Shown one piece after another: positions 15,968 through 25,434 of a stretch of 64,000 nt of DNA (positions are counted from its first letter, which is position 1; the number at the start of each line of letters is the position of its first letter). The notes beneath the pieces were generated by a model. That model ran no database searches and was not told the DNA's origin. It saw nothing but the letters and a program-made list of their open reading frames with translations. Source of the stretch: Pedobacter sp. MC2016-05 (GTDB taxonomy: Bacteria > Bacteroidota > Bacteroidia > Sphingobacteriales > Sphingobacteriaceae); assembly GCF_026239735.1 (NCBI RefSeq), contig NZ_JAPIVT010000024.1, forward strand, positions 1 through 64,000. Reading direction: 5' to 3'. The translations under genes were made by a program, and so were the position numbers.

Positions 15968-17371
15968 ATGAAACAAACAACGATTTCTATCGTAAGGGGA
16001 GGGCTATGCCTTTTATTTTATGGTAGGTCAATGAAGATATTTACTTTTTTTTTGCTGGTTCTGGCCTTTTCCGCAAATAGGGCCTCAGCGCAGGCTCCTC
16101 GTTCGGCCGATGAGTTGGTTGTCGGCCAGAGGATTCCTGATGATTTGTGGGATGTGCCTTTCAGGTCGCTGAGGGTGAAGGCTGGGCATTCAGATATCGG
16201 GGGTAGTGGCGGGGTGAAGGGACGGGCTTTTGAACCGGCGGTGTTCAGGCTGCGGGAGCTGAAGGGGCGGCTGATTATTCTTGATTTCTGGGCGACCTGG
16301 TGCGGGGGCTGTATTGCGGGATTTCCGAAGGCGAAAAAGCTGGAGGAGCGTTTTGGTGGCAAGGTTTCTTTTGTAATGGTGAACAATGAGGTGCGCGAGA
16401 AGGCGGAGGCTTTGCTCGGCAGGCGTTTGAGGGAGTATGGGGAGGTTTTTCATTATGTGAATTCGGATACGCTGCTGAACAGGCTTTTTTATAAGCGGTT
16501 GATTCCGCATTATGTGTGGATTGATGGTGGGGGTAAGGTGGTGGCGGTGACCACGCCGGATGAGGTGACGGAAGGAAATATTTCTCGGGTTTTGGCGGAT
16601 GGCGGGGATGGGATCCGGAATGTACTGGATGTTGACAGGGCATTGCCGCTTTTTAGTTCGGCCAGTCTTCCGGTAAAGGATCTGCTGAAATATAGCCTGC
16701 TGACCAGGGGCAAGGTTTATGGTCTTCCTTCGGGGTTCCATTCCCGTAAGGAGGCAGCTGGAGACCGCAGTTCCGGAAGGGTGATCACGAACATGAGTTT
16801 TCATTATATTTTTAATAAGCTGTTTCTGGAGCACCGTCTTAAAACCGGGGCACAATACGGGCAAGAAAGGCTGGTCTATGAGGGAAGGAACCTCCGCTTG
16901 CTCAGGGATACATTTTTTAATTATGAGTTTTCGGTTTCTGGCCACTTGATTTCGAGCTTGGATTCGCTGATGCTGGCGGACCTGAATACTTTTTCCCCTT
17001 TTCGGTTTGGTCTGGAAAGGCGGAAAGTGAAATGTTTGGTGATGCGGGTGGTGGACAGCCTGAAATTGCCACGGGTGAAGGCTGGGAATGGCCGAAAAAT
17101 GGCCTTTGTCAGGGGCAATGGGGGTAAGGAGGGTACGCTGGTGGTGGAAAATATGGAGGTGAACAGGTTGGTTTTTAGGATCAAGCAGGAGGGGGAGCTG
17201 GCTGGACCAGTTACGGATCTGACACATTCGGAGGCATTGGTCTCGCTGAGCCTAAAGCTGCCCTGTTCGCTTACGGAGCTCAACAGTCAGCTGGGGAAAT
17301 ACGGATTGAAGGTGACGGAGTCAGAAGAGGAACTGGAATTTGGGATTATCCGGGATCAGCCGGTTCATTAA
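15968..17371 (+). CDS. TlpA-like thioredoxin fused to a DUF3738-like C-terminus
   Basis: This protein of up to 467 aa has a signal peptide; the start may be the ATG at 16031, which gives the cleaner signal MKIFTFFLLVLAFSANRASA. A TlpA/ResA thioredoxin domain follows (about 90-215) with the redox motif WCGGC (Cys112 and Cys115) after LIILDFWAT. The C-terminal half ends in a SLTELNSQLGKYGLKVTES-type segment like the DUF3738 family. It should reduce or shuffle disulfides in the periplasm. It is 12 bases before the SusC gene and clearly in its operon. Confidence 0.85.
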   Translation: MKQTTISIVRGGLCLLFYGRSMKIFTFFLLVLAFSANRASAQAPRSADELVVGQRIPDDLWDVPFRSLRVKAGHSDIGGSGGVKGRAFEPAVFRLRELKGRLIILDFWATWCGGCIAGFPKAKKLEERFGGKVSFVMVNNEVREKAEALLGRRLREYGEVFHYVNSDTLLNRLFYKRLIPHYVWIDGGGKVVAVTTPDEVTEGNISRVLADGGDGIRNVLDVDRALPLFSSASLPVKDLLKYSLLTRGKVYGLPSGFHSRKEAAGDRSSGRVITNMSFHYIFNKLFLEHRLKTGAQYGQERLVYEGRNLRLLRDTFFNYEFSVSGHLISSLDSLMLADLNTFSPFRFGLERRKVKCLVMRVVDSLKLPRVKAGNGRKMAFVRGNGGKEGTLVVENMEVNRLVFRIKQEGELAGPVTDLTHSEALVSLSLKLPCSLTELNSQLGKYGLKVTESEEELEFGIIRDQPVH

Positions 17372-17383
17372 ATTTTTATAAGG

Positions 17384-20300
17384 ATGAAATATATTTATAT
17401 ATCAATAGTGATTGTGATGCTGCTTGTGGGGCATGCTTTTGCGCAGCAAATGGTTATGGGTAGGATCTTGAATGCCGGGGACAGTGCAGCTGTGGGGAAT
17501 GCTTCGGTAAGGGTTTCCGGGGCGGACGGGTTCAGCCGTTCGGTGATGGCGGGGGAAGATGGTAGCTTTTCGCTTTCGCTTGGTGAGGGAAGCTATAAGG
17601 TGATGGTGTCTTCGGTCGGTTATGCTGCTTTTGAGAGAAGCATTTCGGTTCCTTTATCGGGAACGTTGATCATAACGCTGAGCCGGGCGGAGAATCAGCT
17701 GGAGAACATGACGGTGAGTACGGGCTATCAGGTTCTGGACAGGACGCGGTCAACGGGTTCTTTTTCGAAAGTGAGCAGTGCGCAGCTCAACCAGCAGGTG
17801 GGCAGGAATGTGCTGGACAGGCTGGAGGCGATAGGCAATGGGCTTTCTGTTGACCGGGCTACGAGTTCGGGCGGAAGGATTATGATACGTGGGCTCAGTA
17901 CGATCCGCGGTCCGAAGGAGCCTTTGGTGATTGTGGATGATGTGGCCTATGCGGGGGATCTGGGGAATATCAATCCGGATGATGTGGAAAGTATTACGGT
18001 GCTGAAGGATGCTTCGGCGGCTTCGATCTGGGGCGCCAGGGCCGGGAACGGGGTGATTGTGATTACGACCAAAAAAGCTGGCTGGAATGCGCCGTTGGGC
18101 ATTGATTTCAATGCTACGGTGAGCCTGGTCGGAAAGCCTGACCTGGGTTATGAGCAGCGGATGGGTTCTGCTGATTTTTTGGGGGTGGAGGAGTTTTTGT
18201 TTGCAAAGGGCTTTTACAATAGCCAGATCAGTTCGGTTCAGAAGCCGCCGTTGACGCCTTATGTGGAATCATTGGTTTTGAATGCGGCGGGGCAGCTTTC
18301 TGCTGCTGAACTGGCGGAGGTGAGGGCGAGGTATTCGGGCTTTGATGTCTATGATGATTTCGACAGGTATGTATACCGGAATGGGGTGAACCAGCAGTAT
18401 TCCCTTCGCCTCTCTGGTGGTGGTGAAAGAAATATGTGGTCGCTTTCTTCGGGTTTTAACCGCAATAAGGATAATTTAGGGATGGCCGATGAGCGTTCGA
18501 CGCTGAGGTTCTCCAATACTTTTAAGCTCACCCGGATTCTGCAGCTCAGCAGTATTTTGACTTATTCTGGTGCGAAGGTGAAGCGCGGCCGGCAGGGGAT
18601 CGGTGAAATTGTGAGTTATTCAGGGCTTTATCCTTACGCGAGGTTTGCAGATGAGGCGGGGAATCCCTTGTCGATCACCAAGATGTACCGGCAGACTTTT
18701 TTATCGTCTCCTGCGACCTCCAGGCTGCTGGACTGGTCTTACTTTCCATTATCGGATTATTTACATACGGATAATACCACTAAGCTGACGGATTTGAATG
18801 CAAACCTGGAGCTGAGTTACCGGCTGCCTTTTGGCCTGAAAGCAAGCCTGCGCTATAATGTTGAGCAGCAGCGGTCTTCTTCTCAGGTGCTCCAGGGACA
18901 GGAATCTTTTTATACCCGGGACTATATCAATTCCTTTACGCAGGTTCCCGCCTCGGGGACTACAGTGGTTTATCCGGTTCCGATGGGTGCGATACTGGAC
19001 AGCGATGAAGGGGTACTGAATTCGCAGCAGTACCGCGGACAACTGGATTATAACAGGAGCTGGAAAAATCACCAGATTTCAGCCCTTGTGGGTTATGAAT
19101 GGAGAAGGGCGGTGAGTGAAAGTGCTTCTTCCAGGGTTTATGGGCTGGATACGGATAAACTGAATACCGGTCTGGTGGATTATACCCGGACGTATCCAAA
19201 TTTTGTGAATGGGTCGAACAGCTTTATCCTGAATGGGGATGGATTTGACCTGAAGCGGAACAATTTTGTTTCCCAGTTTGCCAATGTATCCTACACCTTT
19301 AGGGATGCCTACACGGTTTCGGCGAGTGCGAGGGCGGATGCATCCAATGTTTTTGGCATTTCCACCAATAACAGGTGGAAGCCGCTGTCCTCTGTTGGTC
19401 TGGCCTGGGAGCTGACCAGGATGCCTTTTTTTAAAGCGGGTTTCGTTGATTTTTTAAAACTGAGGTCAACTTACGGGTTGAGCGGCAATGTGGACCCGAG
19501 TATGGTGGGCGTGAATACGATCCGTTTTCCGGGGAGTAATGCATTTACGCAGTCTCCTTATGCGGTTTTTGATAAGTTCAGCAATCCTGACCTTCGCTGG
19601 GAGACGGTGAGGATGTTTAACCTCGCTACGGATTTTACTTTGTTTGGATCAAGGCTTTCGGGCAGTGTGGAGTATTATGCAAAACGGGCGGATGATCTTT
19701 TTGGTTTGTATCCCGTGGATTACACGACCGGGATCGGGGCTACGGTGATCAAGAATGTGGCCAAGATCAAAGGGTCGGGATTAGATGTGCAGCTCAACAG
19801 CAAGAATATCTCCGGGAGTTTCAACTGGCAGTCGACGCTTAATTTTTCAACCAACCGGGATGAGGTGGTGACTTATTATTTGCTGACCAGGAGTGCCAAT
19901 AGTTTCGTGCAGTCGGGTGCTGCTGTGTCGGGAATTGAGGGTTTGCCGGTTTATTCTGTTTTTTCCTATAAATGGGGCGGGCTTGATCCGCTTACCGGAG
20001 ATCCTTTGGGGATCGTCAATGGCGGGTTGAGCAAGGATTATAACCTGATCACCGGTTCGGGGACGACAGTGGAAGATTTAAAATTCCATGGGTCTGCTTT
20101 GCCCAGGTACTTTGGTAACCTGGTCAATAATTTCAGCTTTCGGGGGCTGACGCTTTCGTTGAGTCTGAGTTTTAAGTTTGATTATTATTTCAGGAGAAAA
20201 AGCATTGAATACGGTACTATGTTCAGTTCCTGGCAGGGGCATGCTGATTTTCAGCAGCGCTGGCAGTCGCCTGGTGATGAGTTGGTGACCAGCGTGCCTT

Positions 20301-20590
20301 CCATGGTTTTCCCGAACAGTTCTTCCCGGGAAGCTTTTTACAAATTTTCTGAGGTCCTGGTGGAAAGGGGTGACCACATCCGGATACAATACATCAACCT
20401 GGACTATGCGTTTGGGAAAAGTTTGACTGCTAAGCTCAGGATAAAGTCTTTGAACCTATTTGCCAATGCATCAAACCTGGGCATTATTTACCGGGCCAAT
20501 AAAAGTGGGCTGGACCCGGAATATGTCACCAATAGTTTTAACCTTCCCCCGGGCAGGCTCTTTTCTTTTGGTTTGAGAACTTCACTTTAA
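17384..20590 (+). CDS. SusC/RagA family TonB-linked outer-membrane transporter
   Basis: This 1068-aa protein has a signal peptide ending AFAQQ, a carboxypeptidase-regulatory-like domain (about 22-100), a plug domain with the family phrases TRSTGSFSKVSSAQL, RGLSTIRGPKEPLVIVDD and NPDDVESITVLKDASAASIWGARAGNGVIVITTKK, and a C-terminal beta-barrel ending in FGLRTSL. It has no N-terminal STN signalling domain. It imports a ligand brought by the SusD-like lipoprotein 10 bases downstream. No glycoside hydrolase lies nearby, so the cargo may be peptide or another molecule rather than glycan. Its G+C is visibly higher than in the regions around it. Confidence 0.95.
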   Translation: MKYIYISIVIVMLLVGHAFAQQMVMGRILNAGDSAAVGNASVRVSGADGFSRSVMAGEDGSFSLSLGEGSYKVMVSSVGYAAFERSISVPLSGTLIITLSRAENQLENMTVSTGYQVLDRTRSTGSFSKVSSAQLNQQVGRNVLDRLEAIGNGLSVDRATSSGGRIMIRGLSTIRGPKEPLVIVDDVAYAGDLGNINPDDVESITVLKDASAASIWGARAGNGVIVITTKKAGWNAPLGIDFNATVSLVGKPDLGYEQRMGSADFLGVEEFLFAKGFYNSQISSVQKPPLTPYVESLVLNAAGQLSAAELAEVRARYSGFDVYDDFDRYVYRNGVNQQYSLRLSGGGERNMWSLSSGFNRNKDNLGMADERSTLRFSNTFKLTRILQLSSILTYSGAKVKRGRQGIGEIVSYSGLYPYARFADEAGNPLSITKMYRQTFLSSPATSRLLDWSYFPLSDYLHTDNTTKLTDLNANLELSYRLPFGLKASLRYNVEQQRSSSQVLQGQESFYTRDYINSFTQVPASGTTVVYPVPMGAILDSDEGVLNSQQYRGQLDYNRSWKNHQISALVGYEWRRAVSESASSRVYGLDTDKLNTGLVDYTRTYPNFVNGSNSFILNGDGFDLKRNNFVSQFANVSYTFRDAYTVSASARADASNVFGISTNNRWKPLSSVGLAWELTRMPFFKAGFVDFLKLRSTYGLSGNVDPSMVGVNTIRFPGSNAFTQSPYAVFDKFSNPDLRWETVRMFNLATDFTLFGSRLSGSVEYYAKRADDLFGLYPVDYTTGIGATVIKNVAKIKGSGLDVQLNSKNISGSFNWQSTLNFSTNRDEVVTYYLLTRSANSFVQSGAAVSGIEGLPVYSVFSYKWGGLDPLTGDPLGIVNGGLSKDYNLITGSGTTVEDLKFHGSALPRYFGNLVNNFSFRGLTLSLSLSFKFDYYFRRKSIEYGTMFSSWQGHADFQQRWQSPGDELVTSVPSMVFPNSSSREAFYKFSEVLVERGDHIRIQYINLDYAFGKSLTAKLRIKSLNLFANASNLGIIYRANKSGLDPEYVTNSFNLPPGRLFSFGLRTSL

Positions 20591-20600
20591 TTCCTTTATT

Positions 20601-21941
20601 ATGAAAAAACTACATGTGCTTTTATTGCTGATATCGTTGATTGGGTTATCTGGCTGTAAGAAAATCTTGGAGGAGAAATCCGACCAGAAACTGGCCATTC
20701 CATCCACTTTAGCTGACTTTCAGGCTTTGATGGACAATTTTACTTTACTCAATGGCGTGGACCACACTTCACTGGAAGTGAGTGCCGATGATTACAGTCT
20801 GTCTGATGCTGATTTCACAGCAATCTCCAGCGAAGCTTACCGCCGGATGTACCGGTGGGAAAAGGGTTATCTCTTTAATCCTTCCTTTAACGAATGGCAG
20901 ACGGCTTATAGGGCGGTCTACCACTGCGGAAGTGTGGTGGAAGGGCTTGAGCAGTCGGAGCTGAACAGGGATGCTGCTTTTAATAATGTAATGGGACAGG
21001 CCCTGGTCTTCCGCTCCAAGTTCCTGATGCAGGCGATGGCGGTTTGGGGGAAATCCTTTTTAATCTCGTCGGGCAATGACATCGGGGTTCCCTTGAGGCC
21101 AAGCCTGAATTTCAATGAACCTACGGTACGTGCAAGTTTGAAGGAGGGCTACGACAAGGTGATTACAGACCTGAAACATGGGGCATCCCTTTTGCCTGCA
21201 AGGTCTTTACACCCTTACCGGCCTTCCAAAGCGGCTGCCTTTGGGCTGCTCGCAAGGGCAATGTTGTATACCGGGAATTACCGGGAAGGGGCACTGTATG
21301 CGGATTCCTGTATCAAAATGGCTGATCCGCTCCTTGATTATAATAAGCTGAACAGCGCTGACCGCTATCCCTTTGCCCTGTTTAATCCCGAGGTGATATT
21401 TGATATCTACGTGGCCCCGGGAACCCCGGTCGCCAGTTCAAGGGCGCGGATCGACCCGCAACTTATCGGCCTATACAAGACGAATGATCTGAGGAAGGGC
21501 TTGTTTTTTACGCAGACCGGAAGTTATTATTTTTTCAAGGGGACTTATCACCAGCCTTCGCATTTCTTTGGCATAGCCACGGATGAGATGTATCTGATTT
21601 TATCGGAGTGCCTGATCAGGACAGGGCAGGTGCAGGCCGGTCTTGCGGCGCTGGATAAATTGCTGGTGAACCGCTTTCGGACGGGGACTTACATTCCGGT
21701 AGTGTTGAATGATGCAAAAGCGGCGCTGGACCTTGTTTTGCAGGAGCGTAGAAAGGAACTGGTGATGAGGGGTTTGAGGTGGATGGATCTGAAAAGGCTG
21801 AATGCGGAGGGTGCTGGTATTGAGATCTCAAGGACCATCAACGGAGAACGGGTAGTTCTTGCGCCGAATGATCCCAGGTATGCCTTGCCGATTCCCGAGG
21901 ATATTATTGAGCTAACGGGGATTCCCCAAAATGAACGCTAA
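20601..21941 (+). CDS. SusD/RagB family surface lipoprotein
   Basis: This 446-aa protein starts with a lipoprotein signal (LIGLSGC). It has TPR-like helices with family phrases such as YNEW-like FNEWQTAYRAVYHCGSV, RSKFLMQAMAVWGKSF and the C-terminal LDLVLQERRKELVMRGLRWMDLKR followed by YALPIPEDIIELTG. It caps the SusC barrel and captures substrate at the cell surface. At 446 residues it is on the short side for the family. It is the last gene of the operon, followed by a strong terminator. Confidence 0.95.
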   Translation: MKKLHVLLLLISLIGLSGCKKILEEKSDQKLAIPSTLADFQALMDNFTLLNGVDHTSLEVSADDYSLSDADFTAISSEAYRRMYRWEKGYLFNPSFNEWQTAYRAVYHCGSVVEGLEQSELNRDAAFNNVMGQALVFRSKFLMQAMAVWGKSFLISSGNDIGVPLRPSLNFNEPTVRASLKEGYDKVITDLKHGASLLPARSLHPYRPSKAAAFGLLARAMLYTGNYREGALYADSCIKMADPLLDYNKLNSADRYPFALFNPEVIFDIYVAPGTPVASSRARIDPQLIGLYKTNDLRKGLFFTQTGSYYFFKGTYHQPSHFFGIATDEMYLILSECLIRTGQVQAGLAALDKLLVNRFRTGTYIPVVLNDAKAALDLVLQERRKELVMRGLRWMDLKRLNAEGAGIEISRTINGERVVLAPNDPRYALPIPEDIIELTGIPQNER

Positions 21942-21950
21942 GGCATTAAA

Positions 21951-21985
21951 CTTTACAGCAGGGAAATTTCCTGCTGTAAAGTTTT
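21951..21985 (+). terminator. Rho-independent terminator after the SusD gene
   Basis: A perfect 12-base stem (CTTTACAGCAGG at 21951-21962, CCTGCTGTAAAG at 21970-21981) with a 7-base loop and a following TTTT. It sits 9 bases after the SusD stop and 5 bases before the end of the convergent DUF6520 gene, and probably serves both directions. Confidence 0.85.
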
Positions 21986-21990
21986 GGAAT

Positions 21991-22326
21991 TTATTGTGCC
22001 GCTCTGCGGGCTGCTGCTGCAGCGTCAATGGCCGGGGCAGAATCTCCATAAGTGGAAACAAAATAGTCATGTAGCTCTGCCTGGGTATCTACACTTTCCG
22101 GGGTGAGGATATAACATGGCAACTGATCATCCGAGCCACATTCGGTGGGGCTTGGTGCAGACATGGAATATTTTGTTTGATCGTTTGCCTGTCCTGTGGA
22201 AGTTCCCAGAAAGTTCCATTGAACATCTGCTCTGTTTTTTGGTGCATTTTTAAATGCACTGGTGGTAATGGTTAAGCCGAACCCCAGTACCAGGGCTGCA
22301 AGGCCAATGTTGATGTTTTTTAACAT
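21991..22326 (-). CDS. DUF6520-like small secreted protein
   Basis: I chose the ATG at 22326 because it begins a normal signal peptide (MLKNINIGLAALVLGFGLT); an upstream in-frame start at 22428 gives an unlikely 34-residue extension. The mature part of the 111-aa product has two cysteines in PTECGSDDQLPCYILTP, and an Ala/Arg-rich end. Size, signal and the CxxxxxxxPC pair resemble the DUF6520 family, whose function is unknown. It follows the MauE-like gene on the same strand and converges on the SusCD operon. Confidence 0.7.
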   Translation of the reverse strand: MLKNINIGLAALVLGFGLTITTSAFKNAPKNRADVQWNFLGTSTGQANDQTKYSMSAPSPTECGSDDQLPCYILTPESVDTQAELHDYFVSTYGDSAPAIDAAAAARRAAQ

Positions 22327-22488
22327 GGTGTTTGCTGCTTTGTTTCGTGAAAAAGCAACTGAAAAATTTTTAGTTAAGGATCTGGATGCACCGCCCCTGT
22401 TTATCCAGATAGGTTGATTTTTTATCATCGGGCGGATATGATTGGTGGCTTGCGGGAAAACCTGGTTTTACGGCAGGCAGGAGGGGTC

Positions 22489-22935
22489 TTAAGGGGTCAC
22501 AGCTACCTCCTTTCCTTTTTTGCGGGTGAACAATAGGTAAATCACTAAAAATAAAAACAATATGTTTATGACTAGGTGCGCTTTCCAGCTCAGTGCGGAT
22601 ATGATACCCCCACAGCTACATGGTGCTTTACTGAGGTATCCGGCCACAACGATATATACATAGATGGTGAAGATCGCCATCAGCAGCAGGGATAAGTAAA
22701 GCCCGGGCGTTCTGAAAGATTTAAAGGCGAGCGAAACTGCGGCCGCTATTTCCAATATAGGGATACCTATAGCTATGGCTATTGCCGATGGGCTGGGAAA
22801 GATTCTTTCCAGCTGGTTTTGAAAATCAGTGTGATCAATGATCTTGGACAGTCCGGTATAGCTCCAAAGCAGGATCAGCAGGGCATATCCCAGGGTGATC
22901 AGGTTTCTTCGTAGATTTAAGATGGCTGGCTTCAT
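22489..22935 (-). CDS. MauE/DoxX-like redox-associated membrane protein
   Basis: This 148-aa protein has four hydrophobic segments. The first includes ALLILLWSYTGLSKI followed by a DFQNQLERI segment, and a later loop carries CSCGG (near 105), the cysteine motif found in MauE-type proteins. MauE helps disulfide handling during methylamine dehydrogenase maturation in other bacteria; in Bacteroidota its role is open. With the TlpA-type thioredoxin opposite, a shared disulfide-exchange task is a reasonable inference. Confidence 0.85.
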   Translation of the reverse strand: MKPAILNLRRNLITLGYALLILLWSYTGLSKIIDHTDFQNQLERIFPSPSAIAIAIGIPILEIAAAVSLAFKSFRTPGLYLSLLLMAIFTIYVYIVVAGYLSKAPCSCGGIISALSWKAHLVINILFLFLVIYLLFTRKKGKEVAVTP

Positions 22936-23033
22936 ATCTGAAATTTTAGATGAAGTTCCGCCAATTGGTGCTGGTTATTTCTACCCAATGGTGACTTAAT
23001 GACTGCCGGATTTGTTTTTGAGGGTGATTTAAA

Positions 23034-23615
23034 TTACTTTCTTCTGGGTCTGCCGCGTAGCCTGCTGAGCGTTTTAGGATCGATGCCTAAATAACTGGCT
23101 ATTTTTTTCTGCTCACAAACCAGTGAGATATGTGCATATTCCTTCAGGAACTTTTCATATCGTTCGTAGGAGTCGTAGAGGGATAGCTGGAGCTGATGAT
23201 TCAGTAAGGTTTGGTTGAGTGTCCGGTTCAGGTCATTCTGGATATTGGGAAATTCAGGAAATAATCTAAAAAGATTGGCGATATGGTCATCGGGCAGCAT
23301 CATGATCTCGCTTTCCTCCAGAAATTCAAGATATAGTGTACTTTCCGCTAAGAGATGTAAGTTTCGCTCCAGGCCCGGGAAACTGTTTTCCTGAAAGAAG
23401 AGTAAGGTCTGTTCCTGGTATTCCTCACCTTTCAGGAATAGCCTTGCGCTGCCTTGGGAGATTAGGCTGGTGATATTGAGCCCGCTCTGATTTAGGGGCA
23501 GGATCTGTTTTGCGGGGAAAGGCTGTGCGGTGATCACATAGTTGATATAGGCGGCCAGGCCCGCTGATATGGCGGTATCTTTTCCGAGCTGGTGGAGGTA
23601 GTTTTCTTTTTCCAT
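23034..23615 (-). CDS. Crp/Fnr family transcription regulator
   Basis: This 193-aa protein has a cyclic-nucleotide-binding-like beta-roll (about 20-110, including SQGSARLFLKGEEYQEQTLLFF) and a C-terminal helix-turn-helix (EQKKIASYLGIDPKTLSRLR). It lacks the glycine-rich cAMP pocket of E. coli Crp, as is usual in this Bacteroidota branch. It lies upstream of the MauE gene with 98 bases between and may control that unit. Confidence 0.88.
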   Translation of the reverse strand: MEKENYLHQLGKDTAISAGLAAYINYVITAQPFPAKQILPLNQSGLNITSLISQGSARLFLKGEEYQEQTLLFFQENSFPGLERNLHLLAESTLYLEFLEESEIMMLPDDHIANLFRLFPEFPNIQNDLNRTLNQTLLNHQLQLSLYDSYERYEKFLKEYAHISLVCEQKKIASYLGIDPKTLSRLRGRPRRK

Positions 23616-23909
23616 AATCTTTTTGGGTCAAAGAAAGCTTCTTTTTCGATCTTGTCAAGTTGCTGATCTGGCCACCGCTTGCAACCCCCGATGCTTTGTT
23701 GTTTTTGGTTAAAAAAAGATTGGTAAAAGGTATATATTTGCCTCATGATGTAAGAATAGAAGTAATAAATAAAATATTGTAGCAATAGCTATTTGACTGT
23801 TTCAGAAAACCGCAAAATTTCAAACAACACAGGAAGAATAGATTGGTTGCCTACGCTATGCGTGGGTGCCTTTCTGCCTTGTGTTGTGGGTCTTTGCGGT
23901 CCCTCTGAA

Positions 23910-23939
23910 GCGGGCGATAGGTCAACCCGCGCTTTTTTT
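23910..23939 (+). terminator. Terminator-like hairpin ending at a start codon
   Basis: GCGGG at 23910-23914 pairs with CCCGC at 23926-23930, followed by GC and seven T (23933-23939). The next base is the A of the ATG of the downstream gene. The 95 bases upstream are unusually G+C-rich for an intergenic region and contain a further CCTACGC/GCGTGGG hairpin. It could be the end of a small RNA or a transcription attenuator. Confidence 0.65.
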
Positions 23940-24176
23940 ATGGAAGAAAATCTGCAAGATCCGGTTTCGGAGTTTTTAAATATGGCCATTACGGACCTGG
24001 CGGTCAGTGAGGGTTTTATGCTGCGCAGCAAGCTCATGGGATTCAGCACTATCGGAGAGATTGTGAAGGCGAATTTAGTTGAGGTTTCAGCTAAGGAGGA
24101 TTATTCCCAGAGATGGTATTTTGAATTGGTCAGTATTCTGGACCGTCGCGGACTCCTTCATCTCATCAGCCGTTAG
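23940..24176 (+). CDS. Small protein of unknown function next to rteC
   Basis: This 78-aa protein starts MEENLQDPVSEFLNMAI. I preferred this ATG over an upstream in-frame one at 23793, because the intervening translation runs through the terminator hairpin. It is helical, with a pattern (DLAVSEGFMLRSKLMGFSTIGEIV) that resembles the helix-hairpin-helix of the RNA polymerase alpha C-terminal domain; this is only a resemblance. Its 3' end overlaps rteC by 11 bases, tail to tail. Confidence 0.6.
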   Translation: MEENLQDPVSEFLNMAITDLAVSEGFMLRSKLMGFSTIGEIVKANLVEVSAKEDYSQRWYFELVSILDRRGLLHLISR

Positions 24177-25434
24177 CCTGGATTTTTTGCTGTGCCCGGG
24201 CCAGCATTTCTGCGAGCTTTGCGGTCACTTTTGCCATATCTTCGCGTGAGTTCGCATAGTAGGCGTTTTTAAAGCTTTTCTCTGAAATGTGGCTGGTCTC
24301 TTTGGTGCTGTAATGCCCCACAACATACTCATGTACTTTTTTTGGTTTGTCTTCCAGGATGATCCCGCATTCAACCTGAAGGTGGATGAATAGGGCCAGC
24401 TCTTTAACTGACAATGATGTTTTGAACGAAGACTGTAGATTTCCTGGGTCACTGAGTTCGCTGGCCATCTTTTGCAGCTTTTCCATATGGGTAATTTCGG
24501 CCTGTAGAAAATCAATAAGGGATTGTTTCAGTGGCGGAAGTGTTGGGTAGAATGAGTTACCGCTATGACAGATGAGCTGCTTGATTCTTTTTTCCATCCA
24601 CAACAGTTCTGCATAGCTTGATGAAAGGTCTGGCAGGCGGTCCCGTTCCCTGATAATGGAGATGCAGCAATAGCTAAACAATCGGGGACAATTGTAGTCA
24701 TGTCTGATCAGCACGTGAAGGTATTGTTCTTCAATGTACTGTGGCTGAGATTTACTGTGTTCCAGCAGTTCACCTGTCAGGCGATGCAGGTGGAGAAGCT
24801 GCATATGACTGGTCTTTATCTCAGATAAATGTTGATGGGAGAGGCCGGATCTGAGCAGTTCAAACACATCATTTCCCGTTTCTCTGTTTAGATTGGCCTG
24901 GATCTCGCTAAGCGTGGACCTGACTTTGTCGCCTTCTGTCTTCAATTCAAACTGACATAGGGGATGGCTGGTATCGAAATAACCGGGAAAATATTTTTTT
25001 ATCGATACGCCAAGTGTGTAAAGGTGGATTTCAAATTCTTTTAACAGTGCTGTTTTTTTTAAGGCATTTGGTTCAGTTTTGATACCGCTTTTTGCTAGTC
25101 GTTGATGGATGCTGTTCTGAAGTATGGTCAGGGAGTACTGATGGCGGGTGATCATGGATCGGAGCGCATCATCGGATAGTTTGGAGTGTTGCAATAGCGT
25201 GAGCACACGCTCGCATTCCATCCGCACTTCCTCAAGAACTTTGGTACTTATTTCTTCAGGATCGGCGGCCGAGTGTTCAGTGGTATGATAAAGTTCGTAT
25301 AAAGGATCAAGTGCATAATCCATAAGTTCAGGGGTTGCGTTGACACTGAATTTAGTATTTAATCCTTTTATCTGTTCCGAAATTACGTGATTTGGGTTTT
25401 GACTTACGCAAGAAGACTGTTGAGTTAGACACAA
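24166..25434 (-). CDS. rteC: RteC-like regulator of conjugative-element excision
   Basis: This protein of up to 422 aa has the RteC pattern: a helical N-terminal half, a middle with the ELLWMEKRIKQLICHSG segment, and a C-terminal winged-helix part ending KSFKNAYYANSREDMAKV. RteC drives excision and transfer genes of tetracycline-resistance-type conjugative transposons in Bacteroides. The start is a TTG at 25434 or an ATG at 25323 (MDYALDPLYELYH); both leave the core intact. No integrase, exc, mob or tra gene is in the window, so this copy looks orphaned or co-opted. Confidence 0.85.
   Translation of the reverse strand: MCLTQQSSCVSQNPNHVISEQIKGLNTKFSVNATPELMDYALDPLYELYHTTEHSAADPEEISTKVLEEVRMECERVLTLLQHSKLSDDALRSMITRHQYSLTILQNSIHQRLAKSGIKTEPNALKKTALLKEFEIHLYTLGVSIKKYFPGYFDTSHPLCQFELKTEGDKVRSTLSEIQANLNRETGNDVFELLRSGLSHQHLSEIKTSHMQLLHLHRLTGELLEHSKSQPQYIEEQYLHVLIRHDYNCPRLFSYCCISIIRERDRLPDLSSSYAELLWMEKRIKQLICHSGNSFYPTLPPLKQSLIDFLQAEITHMEKLQKMASELSDPGNLQSSFKTSLSVKELALFIHLQVECGIILEDKPKKVHEYVVGHYSTKETSHISEKSFKNAYYANSREDMAKVTAKLAEMLARAQQKIQANG

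Noticed and set aside
16018..17283. Long minus-strand frames (up to 345 codons) opposite the TlpA gene
   Set aside because: Pro/His/Arg-rich antisense translations caused by the G+C-rich codon use of the real gene.
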